DNA of 64,000 nucleotides from positions 5,509 to 69,508 of the forward strand of contig JBNAVJ010000011.1 in the NCBI GenBank assembly GCA_049700455.1. Direction: 5' to 3'. The notes under the pieces were generated by a model that ran no database searches, was not told the origin of the DNA, and saw nothing but the letters and a program-made list of their open reading frames with translations. This document shows, in pieces, positions 38,337 through 46,740 of the stretch (position 1 is its first letter; each line of letters starts with the position of its first letter). A program made the translations under genes and the position numbers. Source of the stretch: JBNAVJ01 sp049700455 (GTDB taxonomy: Bacteria > Bacteroidota > Ignavibacteria > Tepidaquicellales > Tepidaquicellaceae).

Positions 38337-38927
38337 TTATTCTTTTTTCTCAGACTTAATCAATGTTACCAATGAAAAAACCTTTGTATTGGTAGCATGT
38401 AATGATTTCATCAAATCCTCAACAATCCCATATTCTGTGTTTTGATCACCTTTTACAACAACTTGATATTCAGCCTTTGGATTTCCTGTTGATGACCTCA
38501 GAGCATTTTTCAAGTCCACTATTGCTTTCTCAAACTGCTCTTTCTTTAACACGAGCACTTTTCTTTTAACATCTTTTTCTCCAACAGTCCCTTTTGTTTC
38601 TATTTCGCTTTTAGTTGTTGAATCAGGGCGATATAATGCAATGGCAAACTGATCCCCGAATATTTTTTCTCGTATTTTGTAATTGTCAACATCGAGAAAA
38701 ATATCCCCTCCACTTGTCAGTGTAAAGGTCATAACATCAGCTTCTTTCATCTTGTTTTCTGGGTCAGAGTAAATAGATTGTGGTAAAGAAACATCAATTG
38801 CTTCAGATTCGGCAGCTTTAAAGGTTGCTGTTAGCATAAAGAATGTTAAAAGTAACATAATTACGTCAACCATTGGGGTCATATCTATCCTAATATCAGG
38901 CTTCTTTATATTTCTGACTTTTTTCAT
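38337..38927 (-). CDS. ExbD/TolR-like biopolymer transport protein (first copy)
   Basis: The 196-residue protein has the single ExbD transmembrane helix with the key Asp (IRIDMTPMVDVIMLLLTFF is a variant of the same motif; here IDMTPMVDVIMLLLTFFMLT) and a periplasmic domain ending in YGIVEDLMKSLHATNTKVFS. It is longer than its downstream copy because of an insertion around residues 90-135. The two copies share the helix almost exactly but diverge outside, which suggests distinct contacts. It follows the ExbB gene by 26 bases. Confidence 0.9.
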   Translation of the reverse strand: MKKVRNIKKPDIRIDMTPMVDVIMLLLTFFMLTATFKAAESEAIDVSLPQSIYSDPENKMKEADVMTFTLTSGGDIFLDVDNYKIREKIFGDQFAIALYRPDSTTKSEIETKGTVGEKDVKRKVLVLKKEQFEKAIVDLKNALRSSTGNPKAEYQVVVKGDQNTEYGIVEDLMKSLHATNTKVFSLVTLIKSEKKE

Positions 38928-38953
38928 TGTTTGCGATTACTGTTTATAAAAAT

Positions 38954-39805
38954 TTACTTGGATTTCAAAGCGATAATCGATAGCAAATTATAAGTTGCTT
39001 CATCAATCATATATGTAATAGAACCAACTTTTGTCAGGAAGAAATTGTAAGAGATGGTCCCTACAATTGCGCCAAACAAACCAAATGCCGTATTAATCAA
39101 AGCTTCAGAAATACCAGCAGATAACTCAGCAGCATTTGGAGTCCCAGCAGTAGCAAGAGCAGCAAACGATCTAATCATTCCCAGCACAGTTCCAAATAAC
39201 CCTATGAGCACTGAAACTGATGCTATAGTTGCAAGAGCAGGTAGATTTGTGTTTAATAGTGGAAGTTCTAATCCCATTGCTTCTTCAATCGCATTTTTTA
39301 TCTCTTCAAGTTTTTTCTCTGCATCCATATCTTTTACTGCATTGAGTGCTTGATATTTTTCAATACCTTGTTTGATGATATTTGCTACCGACCCTTTTTG
39401 TTTGTTACACAATTCAATTGCTCCCTCAATGTTACCATCTTTGAGGCTGATCTGTAAGTCTTTCAAAAACTTTTCAATATCACCACGACCTTTGGCTTTC
39501 CGTAATGATAAATACCGTTCAATTGTGTAAGCAACAACCATAATGCTGACAGTAAGTAGGAACGGAACAACAAAACCCCCAAGGTAAACCGTACCAAGCA
39601 AATTTGCGGGTGCTAAACCAGGATCTTTTCCTTCGGCTGTCTTGTAACCGGAAATTGACCCCATTTTACTGATGAAAGTAGTAGGTTGTAAGTTTTCAAC
39701 ACCTTTAAAGTTCTTAGCATTTCCAAACATAAACAGGTGGATAATCAGTGCTGCAACAAAAGCAACTATTATCAGGATAACCGTGAATCTACCAGATTTT
39801 TTCAT
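38954..39805 (-). CDS. ExbB/TolQ/MotA-type proton channel protein
   Basis: The 283-residue inner-membrane protein has an N-terminal helix (VILIIVAFVAALIIHLFMF), a second helix near 80-95, a cytoplasmic segment rich in Lys/Glu, and two C-terminal helices with ATIASVSVLIGLFGTVLGMIRS and FGLFGAIVGTISYNFFL, the TolQ/ExbB core. It starts at an ATG with a GGAGG ribosome site. It leads the ExbB-ExbD-ExbD operon, which should energise TonB-dependent receptors such as the barrel at 59566. A Tol-type role cannot be excluded. Confidence 0.92.
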   Translation of the reverse strand: MKKSGRFTVILIIVAFVAALIIHLFMFGNAKNFKGVENLQPTTFISKMGSISGYKTAEGKDPGLAPANLLGTVYLGGFVVPFLLTVSIMVVAYTIERYLSLRKAKGRGDIEKFLKDLQISLKDGNIEGAIELCNKQKGSVANIIKQGIEKYQALNAVKDMDAEKKLEEIKNAIEEAMGLELPLLNTNLPALATIASVSVLIGLFGTVLGMIRSFAALATAGTPNAAELSAGISEALINTAFGLFGAIVGTISYNFFLTKVGSITYMIDEATYNLLSIIALKSK

Positions 39806-39859
39806 TTAATTTAACCTCCGATTTCTTAATAGATTAATTTTTTAATTCTTTTAAAATAT

Positions 39860-40204
39860 TTATTTAAAACTTGCAAAAGCTTCTTCTACGGTATGATAGG
39901 CGTCAAATACAAGGGAAAGTTTCGTTATGACAAATAGATTTTCAAGATTCTTATTAAGTTGACAAAGTTTAATAACACCACCTCGTTTAGTGTAATTCGC
40001 ATGTGCAGAGATTAATACTCCAAGTGCTGTGCTGTTTAGATAAAGAACGCCACCCAAATCAATTATCAGTTTAGTATTGCCCGTGTCAATTAGATTCTTA
40101 ATTGTATCACGAAGCTCGTCTGTTTCGTCCCCACCAACAAAACTTCCTTTAAGAGTCAGAATAATAATACCGTTTTCCCTGATTTCAGTTGTTATGTTCT
40201 TCAT
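39860..40204 (-). CDS. STAS-domain anti-sigma-factor antagonist
   Basis: This 114-residue single STAS domain is of the SpoIIAA/RsbV kind. The conserved segment VLYLNSTALGVLISAHAN has the phosphorylatable Ser58. Such proteins bind an anti-sigma kinase and are controlled by Ser phosphorylation in partner-switching pathways. No RsbW-like kinase or PP2C phosphatase is nearby, so the partners must be elsewhere. It lies between adk and exbB, on the same strand. Confidence 0.9.
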   Translation of the reverse strand: MKNITTEIRENGIIILTLKGSFVGGDETDELRDTIKNLIDTGNTKLIIDLGGVLYLNSTALGVLISAHANYTKRGGVIKLCQLNKNLENLFVITKLSLVFDAYHTVEEAFASFK

Positions 40205-40286
40205 TCCTGAAATTTTATTTTATAAAAATATTGTATTTGAAAATAAATAGCAATTAATTTATTACTCTAATTTTAAAGGTATTGCT

Positions 40287-40859
40287 TTAGGACTTGATTC
40301 TATCCAAAATGGTTTTATTGACCTCTTCTATGGAATGATTCCCATCGATCCTGAAAATTGTTCGATTAGTGGCAATATAATAATCTATAACAGGTTTCGT
40401 TTCAGATTCATAAATATCAAGCCGTTTGCTGATGATTTCGACAGTGTCATCAGGGCGAGCACGGTTGGTTAATCGCTTAATGATTTCTTCCCGGTTAACA
40501 ATCAGATGAATAATTACAACATTATCAATAGAAAGTTCATCAAAAATCTTATCAAGAGCTTGTGCTTGAGCTGTTGTCCGAGGAAAACCATCAAGGATGA
40601 ATCCATCTTTGTTCTTCAGATTAGATTTGAGAGCTTCTTTTACTATCTCAATCATTATTTCATCAGAAACAAGATTGCCTGATTCAACTATCTTCTTTGC
40701 ACGAAGTCCAAGCTCCGAGCCTTCTTGAATTTCCCTCCTTAAAACATCTCCAGTTGAAAGATGATAAAGGTTTAATTGCTGTGAAATTAAAGATGACTGA
40801 GTCCCTTTACCAACTCCAGGGGGGCCAAATATAATAATGTTATGCATAAAAAACTTCAT
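40287..40859 (-). CDS. adk: Adenylate kinase (short form)
   Basis: It interconverts ATP + AMP and 2 ADP in the cytoplasm. The 190-residue protein has the P-loop GPPGVGKGTQS, the AMP-binding STGDVLRREI and DGFPRTTAQAQAL segments, and RARPDDTVEIISKRLDIYE. The LID domain is short, without the zinc-finger-like insertion of the long bacterial form. The first ATG abuts the stop of rlmN; a second ATG at 40847 would also fit. Function is clear. Confidence 0.96.
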   Translation of the reverse strand: MKFFMHNIIIFGPPGVGKGTQSSLISQQLNLYHLSTGDVLRREIQEGSELGLRAKKIVESGNLVSDEIMIEIVKEALKSNLKNKDGFILDGFPRTTAQAQALDKIFDELSIDNVVIIHLIVNREEIIKRLTNRARPDDTVEIISKRLDIYESETKPVIDYYIATNRTIFRIDGNHSIEEVNKTILDRIKS

Positions 40860-41954
40860 TTAAACTTTTGAATAACCTGAATGATTTGCAGAGAGCTGTC
40901 CACAAGCCGCATTTATATCCTGTCCACTACTGCTCCGGAGATGAACAACAACTTTTCGGTTTCTTAATTCTGCAATAAAACTATTAATTTTCTTACTTAA
41001 AAGAGAAAATTTCATCCCACTTTCACTCCAATTATATACTTTGAGGATTCCTTCTAATTGATGCTTTACAGGATGAAATGGTATAACATTAATATTGGAA
41101 GGAACCATTCGACTAAGTTTTTCAAGACGATTGATATCTTCAGGGTTATCATTAATTCCTTCAAAGTAAATATATTCATAGGTAATTTTTGTTCCGGTTG
41201 TTCGATAAAAATAAATTAACTCATCATAGATTTTATTCAGCGGATTAAATGCTGCAGTTGGAATTAGCTTTTCCCTGATTCCTTTATCGGTTGAGTGTAG
41301 AGAGAGAGCAAGTTTAATATGTTGGAGATAAGGGTTTTGAGACGATGTTATATCGTCAGCGAATTTTTTTATTTTGTTTACAAAGCCAACTGTGGAAACT
41401 GTAATGCGTCGGGAGGAGATTCCGAGTCCCAGTGGGTGTGTCAAAATCAACAAGGACTTCAATACATTTTCATAATTTAGAAAGGGTTCTCCCATTCCCA
41501 TATATACTATATTAGTAGGGAGTAAGTTGTGATATGAGATGATTTGATAGACTTGGGAAACTATTTCCGCTGGGGATAGGTTTTTTTTAAGCCCTATCTG
41601 TCCCGTAGCACAAAAAGGACAACCTACGTTACATCCAGCTTGTGTTGAAACACAAACTGTCCTACGAGCATTTTCTTTTATTAATACGGCTTCAAAAGTT
41701 ATGTTGTTGGAACTGAGAAAAAGAAATTTTTCTGTTTTATCTGAAGGAGAGATTGATACCTCAACGATTTCTGGCTTATCAATAGTAAATCTCTCAGTAA
41801 GTTTAGATTTCAGCTCATATGGTATACTATTAATCTGAAAAAAATCTTCTTTTAGATGTTTATGAATGCCACTAAATATCTGTTTTGCTCTGTAATCTGG
41901 CGAAAACTCGTTTTTAAGCTCCTCGAGAGTAAGACCTATTATATTCTTTTTCAA
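40860..41954 (-). CDS. rlmN: 23S rRNA (adenine-C2)/tRNA methyltransferase RlmN
   Basis: This radical SAM enzyme methylates A2503 of 23S rRNA and A37 of some tRNAs. The 364 residues include the CxxxCxxC cluster motif in AGCNVGCPFCATG, the VYMGMGEPFLNYENV loop, a SAM-binding region with GISSRRITVSTVG, and a C-terminal Cys in NAACGQLS that completes the mechanism. The start is a TTG at 41954: an in-frame TAA lies just three codons upstream, so no ATG is possible before the conserved region. It directly adjoins adk. Confidence 0.95.
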   Translation of the reverse strand: MKKNIIGLTLEELKNEFSPDYRAKQIFSGIHKHLKEDFFQINSIPYELKSKLTERFTIDKPEIVEVSISPSDKTEKFLFLSSNNITFEAVLIKENARRTVCVSTQAGCNVGCPFCATGQIGLKKNLSPAEIVSQVYQIISYHNLLPTNIVYMGMGEPFLNYENVLKSLLILTHPLGLGISSRRITVSTVGFVNKIKKFADDITSSQNPYLQHIKLALSLHSTDKGIREKLIPTAAFNPLNKIYDELIYFYRTTGTKITYEYIYFEGINDNPEDINRLEKLSRMVPSNINVIPFHPVKHQLEGILKVYNWSESGMKFSLLSKKINSFIAELRNRKVVVHLRSSSGQDINAACGQLSANHSGYSKV

Positions 41955-42120
41955 GCAACTATCTTATTTGAATATAGTATTGATTATTATTCCAGTTTTA
42001 CAATACTAACATAAAGCAAAGTTTTGTTTCTAACAATAGAAAAGTAAATCTTGTTAATCACGGTACAAATAAACTTTTATCTGAAACTGAAAATAATTAT
42101 CTTTATATATTAATGTAAAG

Positions 42121-44343
42121 ATGGCAATTAATTTACACGATTTAAATTATCAACAACGTTTGGCGGTAGAAATGATCAGTGGGCCCTGTATGGTAATTGC
42201 TGGAGCTGGCAGTGGTAAAACACGGGTTTTAACCTACAAGATTGCTTACCTACTTAACAAAAATGTTCACCCCTACAATATTCTTGCCCTTACATTTACC
42301 AATAAAGCTGCAAATGAAATGAAAGAACGGATTTTAAACCTTGTAGGTGAGCCAGCACGAGGATTGTGGATGGGAACTTTTCACTCTATTTTTGCAAGGA
42401 TTCTTAGACTTGAAGCAGAAAGTATAGGTTATACCCGCAACTATACTATTTACGATGTAGATGATTCAATAGCGATAGTAAAAAAAATTATGGATGAAAT
42501 GAATATTCCCGATAGGGCTTTTAATCCTAAACTTGTTCAATCTTATATCTCTTATTTGAAGAATAAGCTAATCTTGCCCCAGGATTTTTCTGAAATGGCA
42601 AAAACATATTTCGAGAAAACTGTAGAACCCATTTATAAAGAGTACCAGAACCAACTTCGAATAAACAATGCAATGGATTTTGATGATCTATTAATAAAAC
42701 CGATTGAGTTATTTAATTCTGATTCTGATATATTATTGAAGTACCAGAGCAGATTTAAGTATATTTTAGTTGATGAATATCAGGATACCAATAGAGCGCA
42801 ATATATCTTATTAAAACAGTTATCGGCTCTGCATAAAAACATTTCAGTAGTTGGCGATGATGCGCAATCTATCTACCGCTGGCGTGGGGCTGAGATAAAC
42901 AATATCTTCGATTTTCAAAATGAGTTTTCTAATTTTTCTCTTATCAGACTTGAGCAGAACTATCGTTCCACTAAGAAGATTTTAGCACTTGCAGACCTGA
43001 TAATTCAGAATAATAAACGTCAGATTAAAAAAACTCTGTGGACAGAAAATCCTGAGGGTGAAAACATTACATTGATTGAAAACCTTACCGATAAACATGA
43101 AGCTGAGTTAGTTTGTAAATTCGTTGCTCAGGAGATACGTTCACGTAAACTTCTCCCAAAAGATTTCGCAGTGCTTTACAGAACTAATGCCCAATCACGG
43201 GTACTTGAAGAAGCATTTCGAAATAATGGGATTCCTTACATAATTGTTGGAGGAATTAAATTCTATCAACGTAGAGAAATAAAGGATGTACTTGCTCATT
43301 TAAAGATAATTATAAATCCTGCTGATACAGAATCTCTCATTCGCGTGTTAAATTTTCAGGAAGGTATTGGGAAAACCACAATCAATAAACTTATATCACT
43401 TGCCAAACTTAGAAATGTAAAACTTTATGATGTTATAACACATCTTGCTGAAGAACGCGAAATTCCTTCCCGTATCAAAACCTTATTGCTGAAACTTCTT
43501 GAGTTTATTCATAAAGGTAGATTTTTACTTGAAAACTCCAGTGTTTCTGAGGCTGTTAGAGAATTGATTGATGAAATAAAAATTATTGATCGATTGAAAG
43601 AAGAAGGAACCGAGGAGGCTCAAGAGAGGATAGAGAATGTTAAAGAATTTGTGTCAGCGATTGCAGAATTTGAAGATAGAAATCAGGGAACACTGGAAGA
43701 TTTTCTTCAACAAGTATCACTTTTGTCAGATATTGATGAAGTTGAGAGTGTTAGAAATGCAGTGACGCTAATGACAATCCATTCTGCAAAAGGGTTAGAA
43801 TTTCCAGTTGTGTTTGTAACAGGGTTAGAAGAAGGATTATTCCCCGTTAGTAGTTCTAACGGTTCTCTTGAAGAAAATGAAGAGGAACGACGTCTGTTCT
43901 ATGTGGCTGTAACCCGTGCAAAAGAAAAGCTGTATCTTTCTTATTGCTTGATGCGCCGGAGATTTGGAGAGATAATGGCACAAATTAAATCAAGGTTTTT
44001 GAGAGAAATAGAAGAAGCAGCTCTATCTATAGGAGTTATGGAAGTTTATAAAAAAAATCTTTCTTCTCCACTTTTTCCTGATAAAGTATTTAATAATAAA
44101 AGAAAAAGGGATAGTAGTAAAGGAACTTCGATAGTTTATGATTATGATGGACATTCAGAGGATATCTTTGCTGATATACAATCAGGGGTGAAGGTTGTTC
44201 ACGATGTCTTTGGGAGAGGGACGGTAATTTCTACTCAGGGGAAAGGTGAAAATAAAAAAGCTATAATAATATTTGACGAGGTAGGGAGAAAAACTATAGT
44301 TCTGAAATATGCTAAAATACGAGTTTCCGAAATTGAAAATTAA
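42121..44343 (+). CDS. UvrD/PcrA-type superfamily I DNA helicase
   Basis: The 740-residue helicase unwinds DNA 3'-5' in nucleotide-excision and mismatch repair or removes recombination filaments. Motifs are the Q-motif LNYQQRLAVE, Walker A AGAGSGKTRVL, Ia ALTFTNKAANEM, II LVDEYQDTNRAQY, III VGDDAQSIYRWRG, IV EQNYRSTKKIL, V LMTIHSAKGLEFP and VI RLFYVAVTRAKEKLY. The C-terminus has the small Tudor-like domain with HDVFGRGTVIST, typical for PcrA/UvrD. It starts divergently from rlmN across 166 bases. Confidence 0.95.
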   Translation: MAINLHDLNYQQRLAVEMISGPCMVIAGAGSGKTRVLTYKIAYLLNKNVHPYNILALTFTNKAANEMKERILNLVGEPARGLWMGTFHSIFARILRLEAESIGYTRNYTIYDVDDSIAIVKKIMDEMNIPDRAFNPKLVQSYISYLKNKLILPQDFSEMAKTYFEKTVEPIYKEYQNQLRINNAMDFDDLLIKPIELFNSDSDILLKYQSRFKYILVDEYQDTNRAQYILLKQLSALHKNISVVGDDAQSIYRWRGAEINNIFDFQNEFSNFSLIRLEQNYRSTKKILALADLIIQNNKRQIKKTLWTENPEGENITLIENLTDKHEAELVCKFVAQEIRSRKLLPKDFAVLYRTNAQSRVLEEAFRNNGIPYIIVGGIKFYQRREIKDVLAHLKIIINPADTESLIRVLNFQEGIGKTTINKLISLAKLRNVKLYDVITHLAEEREIPSRIKTLLLKLLEFIHKGRFLLENSSVSEAVRELIDEIKIIDRLKEEGTEEAQERIENVKEFVSAIAEFEDRNQGTLEDFLQQVSLLSDIDEVESVRNAVTLMTIHSAKGLEFPVVFVTGLEEGLFPVSSSNGSLEENEEERRLFYVAVTRAKEKLYLSYCLMRRRFGEIMAQIKSRFLREIEEAALSIGVMEVYKKNLSSPLFPDKVFNNKRKRDSSKGTSIVYDYDGHSEDIFADIQSGVKVVHDVFGRGTVISTQGKGENKKAIIIFDEVGRKTIVLKYAKIRVSEIEN

Positions 44344-44356
44344 ATGAAATTAGTTA

Positions 44357-45034
44357 GTGGAATTTATTAAAGATCTCTATAATCTTGTAACAGATGAGAA
44401 TTTCCTTAAAAATCTAATTCAATGGGTTGGATATCCAGGCTTGTTCTTAATAATATTTGCTGAAACTGGTTTATTAATAGGGTTTTTCCTTCCCGGTGAT
44501 TCACTGCTTGTAACTGCTGGATTACTTGCTTCTACGGCACTACCAAATAATCCTAACGAAACCTATTTGAATATCTATATTCTGAACCTCTTGCTAATTC
44601 CTGCAGCAATTCTGGGGGATGCCGCTGGCTATTATATAGGTTACAAGGCTGGAACTAAGCTATACAGTAAACCTAACTCAAGATTTTTTAAGAGAGAACA
44701 TCTACTAAAAACTAAAGAATTTTATGAAAAACATGGTGGTATAACTATTATTATAGCTCGCTTTATGCCTATTATAAGGACATTTGCTCCAACAGTAGCA
44801 GGAATTGCCCAGATGACTTATTATAAATTTGCAAGATATAACATTTTTGGTGGTATATTCTGGATATTAAGTATGACTCTAATAGGATATTTCTTGGGAA
44901 ATATACCTGGTATTGATAAGCATATAGAGAAAGTAATAATTATTGTAGTCTTTCTCTCAATATCTCCGGCAATTTACAAGTATTTTCAGGGACTGATAAG
45001 AAAAAGACGAAAGGTCCCTTCTGAAAATAGATAA
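44357..45034 (+). CDS. DedA family membrane protein
   Basis: The 225-residue inner-membrane protein has hydrophobic segments and the DedA hallmarks: AETGLLIGFFLPGDSLL near the N-terminus and the RFMPIIRTFAPTVAGIAQM motif with conserved arginines. DedA proteins act as lipid scramblases or carriers, for example for undecaprenyl phosphate. It begins at a GTG 13 bases after the helicase stop. Start choice is moderately sure. Confidence 0.9.
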   Translation: MEFIKDLYNLVTDENFLKNLIQWVGYPGLFLIIFAETGLLIGFFLPGDSLLVTAGLLASTALPNNPNETYLNIYILNLLLIPAAILGDAAGYYIGYKAGTKLYSKPNSRFFKREHLLKTKEFYEKHGGITIIIARFMPIIRTFAPTVAGIAQMTYYKFARYNIFGGIFWILSMTLIGYFLGNIPGIDKHIEKVIIIVVFLSISPAIYKYFQGLIRKRRKVPSENR

Positions 45035-45133
45035 GGGTCTTCTGGTACATTTTAAAATAATGGTTTTATTTTTTATGGCTTTGGATTTATATTTTAATTA
45101 TGTAGCATTATTTTTATCTTGATATGAACTTAC

Positions 45134-45220
45134 AGAGAGTTGCTCGAGTGGTTGAAGAGGCACGCCTGGAGAGCGTGTAAACGGGAAACCGTTTCGCGGG
45201 TTCGAATCCCGCACTCTCTG
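45134..45220 (+). tRNA. tRNA-Ser (anticodon GGA)
   Basis: An 87-base cloverleaf: acceptor AGAGAGT at 45134-45140 pairs with ACTCTCT at 45213-45219, the D-arm is CTCGAGTGGTTGAAGAG, the anticodon stem CACGC/GCGTG frames the loop CTGGAGA, so the anticodon is GGA. A long variable arm of class II type follows, and the T-arm is GCGGG-TTCGAAT-CCCGC. CCA is not encoded. Confidence 0.97.
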
Positions 45221-45240
45221 CAAATATAAAATAAACACTA

Positions 45241-45759
45241 ATGAAGAATCCTTTTTTTATTAATGTTATATTTTTAATTTTATCTGGTTTTCTTTTTTTC
45301 GGCTGTCCTTATAATTCAGAGGTCCCGATTGACCCTATTCCTACTGTGCCAGTTATAAAAGATCTCTTTGGTATATGGGCAGAAAATGATTCTGCTTCTA
45401 AACGTTATACCTTAGAACCAGATGGCGACTTTATGTATGCTATCAAGGAGCTTCAACTAAATTCTACTACTGGTAATTATGAGCAATTTACTGAGTATTC
45501 TGCCTATTTATCTAATATTGAAGGAACTATTTTTTTAAATGTGAAAGAAAAAGAAGACTTCAACAATGTTTTTTATACTTCTAACTATTATTTTTATAAA
45601 TTGCAGGTTTTTAGAGATTCTGTTATCTTAATTCCTGTTACTGAATACATAAGGGAAAAATTTGATAACTCCGGTGATTTAAGATTGTTTTTCAGTGCTA
45701 ATATGAAAAACAGCTATTTTTATGCTCAGGAGCAAAAATATTTTAGAATCACTCAATAA
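45241..45759 (+). CDS. Predicted lipoprotein of unknown function
   Basis: The 172-residue protein starts with a type II signal peptide; the lipobox is LFFGC with Cys22. The rest has a short Pro-rich linker (VPIDPIPTVPVIKDL) and then a small beta-rich domain beginning GIWAEN, which looks like a lipocalin-type fold. It lies 21 bases after the tRNA and 9 bases before a small outer-membrane barrel gene. I do not recognise a named family. Confidence 0.7.
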   Translation: MKNPFFINVIFLILSGFLFFGCPYNSEVPIDPIPTVPVIKDLFGIWAENDSASKRYTLEPDGDFMYAIKELQLNSTTGNYEQFTEYSAYLSNIEGTIFLNVKEKEDFNNVFYTSNYYFYKLQVFRDSVILIPVTEYIREKFDNSGDLRLFFSANMKNSYFYAQEQKYFRITQ

Positions 45760-45768
45760 AGAAATATA

Positions 45769-46323
45769 ATGAAAAAAATATCTTTTCTTTTTTTATCTTT
45801 AATGTTAATTATAAGTACTGAGTTTATTTTTGCCCAGGATACTGTGAGACCTATTAATTATGATGTTATTAAGGTGGGGAGTAATTTACTTGGTCCTACT
45901 GTTGGGCTCTGGGCTAATGGTATTAATCTGACTCTTGGAGGGAATTATGAATATGAACTGCGAGAATTTGGACCCGGAGTACTTGGAATTGGGGGATTAA
46001 TAAGATTCTGGGCTCAGTCTGATGATGTTGCGGGTGTGAAGATTGAATTTAAAAATACAACTCTTGCAGCGCAGGCAAATTATAATTTTACAAACCTGCC
46101 TTACGAAAACTGGGTTCCATTTATTGGTATTGTGTTGGGTTATAACAGTGTAAGTTTTAAGTCAACTTATAGTAATATTGGAAGTATTGGGAGCGGTCTT
46201 ATTATGTGGGGACAGGCTGGATTAAGATATTTTATTAAACCAAATCTTGCACTGGTAGCTCGATTTGGCGCCGGCAATAATGATTTTATTGTGCCAGAAG
46301 TTGGAGTTGATTTTAAGTTTTAG
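45769..46323 (+). CDS. Small outer-membrane beta-barrel protein
   Basis: This 184-residue protein has a signal peptide (MKKISFLFLSLMLIISTEFIFA) and alternating hydrophobic strands rich in Gly and aromatic residues, ending in PEVGVDFKF with a terminal Phe, as outer-membrane barrels do. Its length suggests an eight-stranded barrel of the OmpW/OmpX kind. It is in one direction with the lipoprotein before it and the Rieske-cytochrome pair after it, separated from the latter by 24 bases, so co-transcription is possible. Its role is unknown. Confidence 0.75.
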   Translation: MKKISFLFLSLMLIISTEFIFAQDTVRPINYDVIKVGSNLLGPTVGLWANGINLTLGGNYEYELREFGPGVLGIGGLIRFWAQSDDVAGVKIEFKNTTLAAQANYNFTNLPYENWVPFIGIVLGYNSVSFKSTYSNIGSIGSGLIMWGQAGLRYFIKPNLALVARFGAGNNDFIVPEVGVDFKF

Positions 46324-46347
46324 GATTATTTTTCCCATTTTTAAATT

Positions 46348-46740
46348 TTGAATATTACAAGAAAATCCTTTTTTAAAATTTTATTTTCATTTATAATTGT
46401 TGTTACTTCATCATTAATTATTAGGTTTTTAAAAGCAATTCCGTTTCTTAAACCTTCCCTTAAAATTCGATTATTGAAAGATATCCCCACTGGAGTTACC
46501 TTTTACGAAGATTTAATTTCAGTTAAATATAACGAAAATTTAAAAATATTTAGTTCTAAATGTTCACATCTTGGATGTCGAATTAATAACTTTAACGGAA
46601 CCAATTTCAAATGTTTTTGTCACGGTTCTGAGTTCAATATTGAAGGTATACCTGTTCTGGGTCCTGCAAAACTCCCATTAAAAATCTTAAAGTTCGAATA
46701 TTTTAATAATGATAAAGAAGTTAAAGTATATCTTGAATAA
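46348..46740 (+). CDS. Rieske [2Fe-2S] protein, membrane-anchored
   Basis: The 130-residue protein has an N-terminal Tat-like signal anchor (TRKSFFKILFSFIIVV) and a small Rieske domain. Box I is CSHLGC (Cys72, His74, Cys77), box II is CFCHGS (Cys89, Cys91, His92). Cys72, His74, Cys89 and His92 should hold the cluster, with Cys77-Cys91 as the usual disulfide. Box II has Phe in place of Pro. The start is a TTG: an in-frame TAA at 46342 excludes anything earlier except an ATT. The end overlaps the cytochrome b fusion gene by 32 bases, so both belong to one quinol-oxidising complex. Confidence 0.93.
   Translation: MNITRKSFFKILFSFIIVVTSSLIIRFLKAIPFLKPSLKIRLLKDIPTGVTFYEDLISVKYNENLKIFSSKCSHLGCRINNFNGTNFKCFCHGSEFNIEGIPVLGPAKLPLKILKFEYFNNDKEVKVYLE

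Noticed and set aside
45769..46323. The small barrel as the porin of a porin-cytochrome conduit
   Set aside because: With 184 residues it is far too short for the 20-plus-stranded porins of such conduits; only a loose link is kept.
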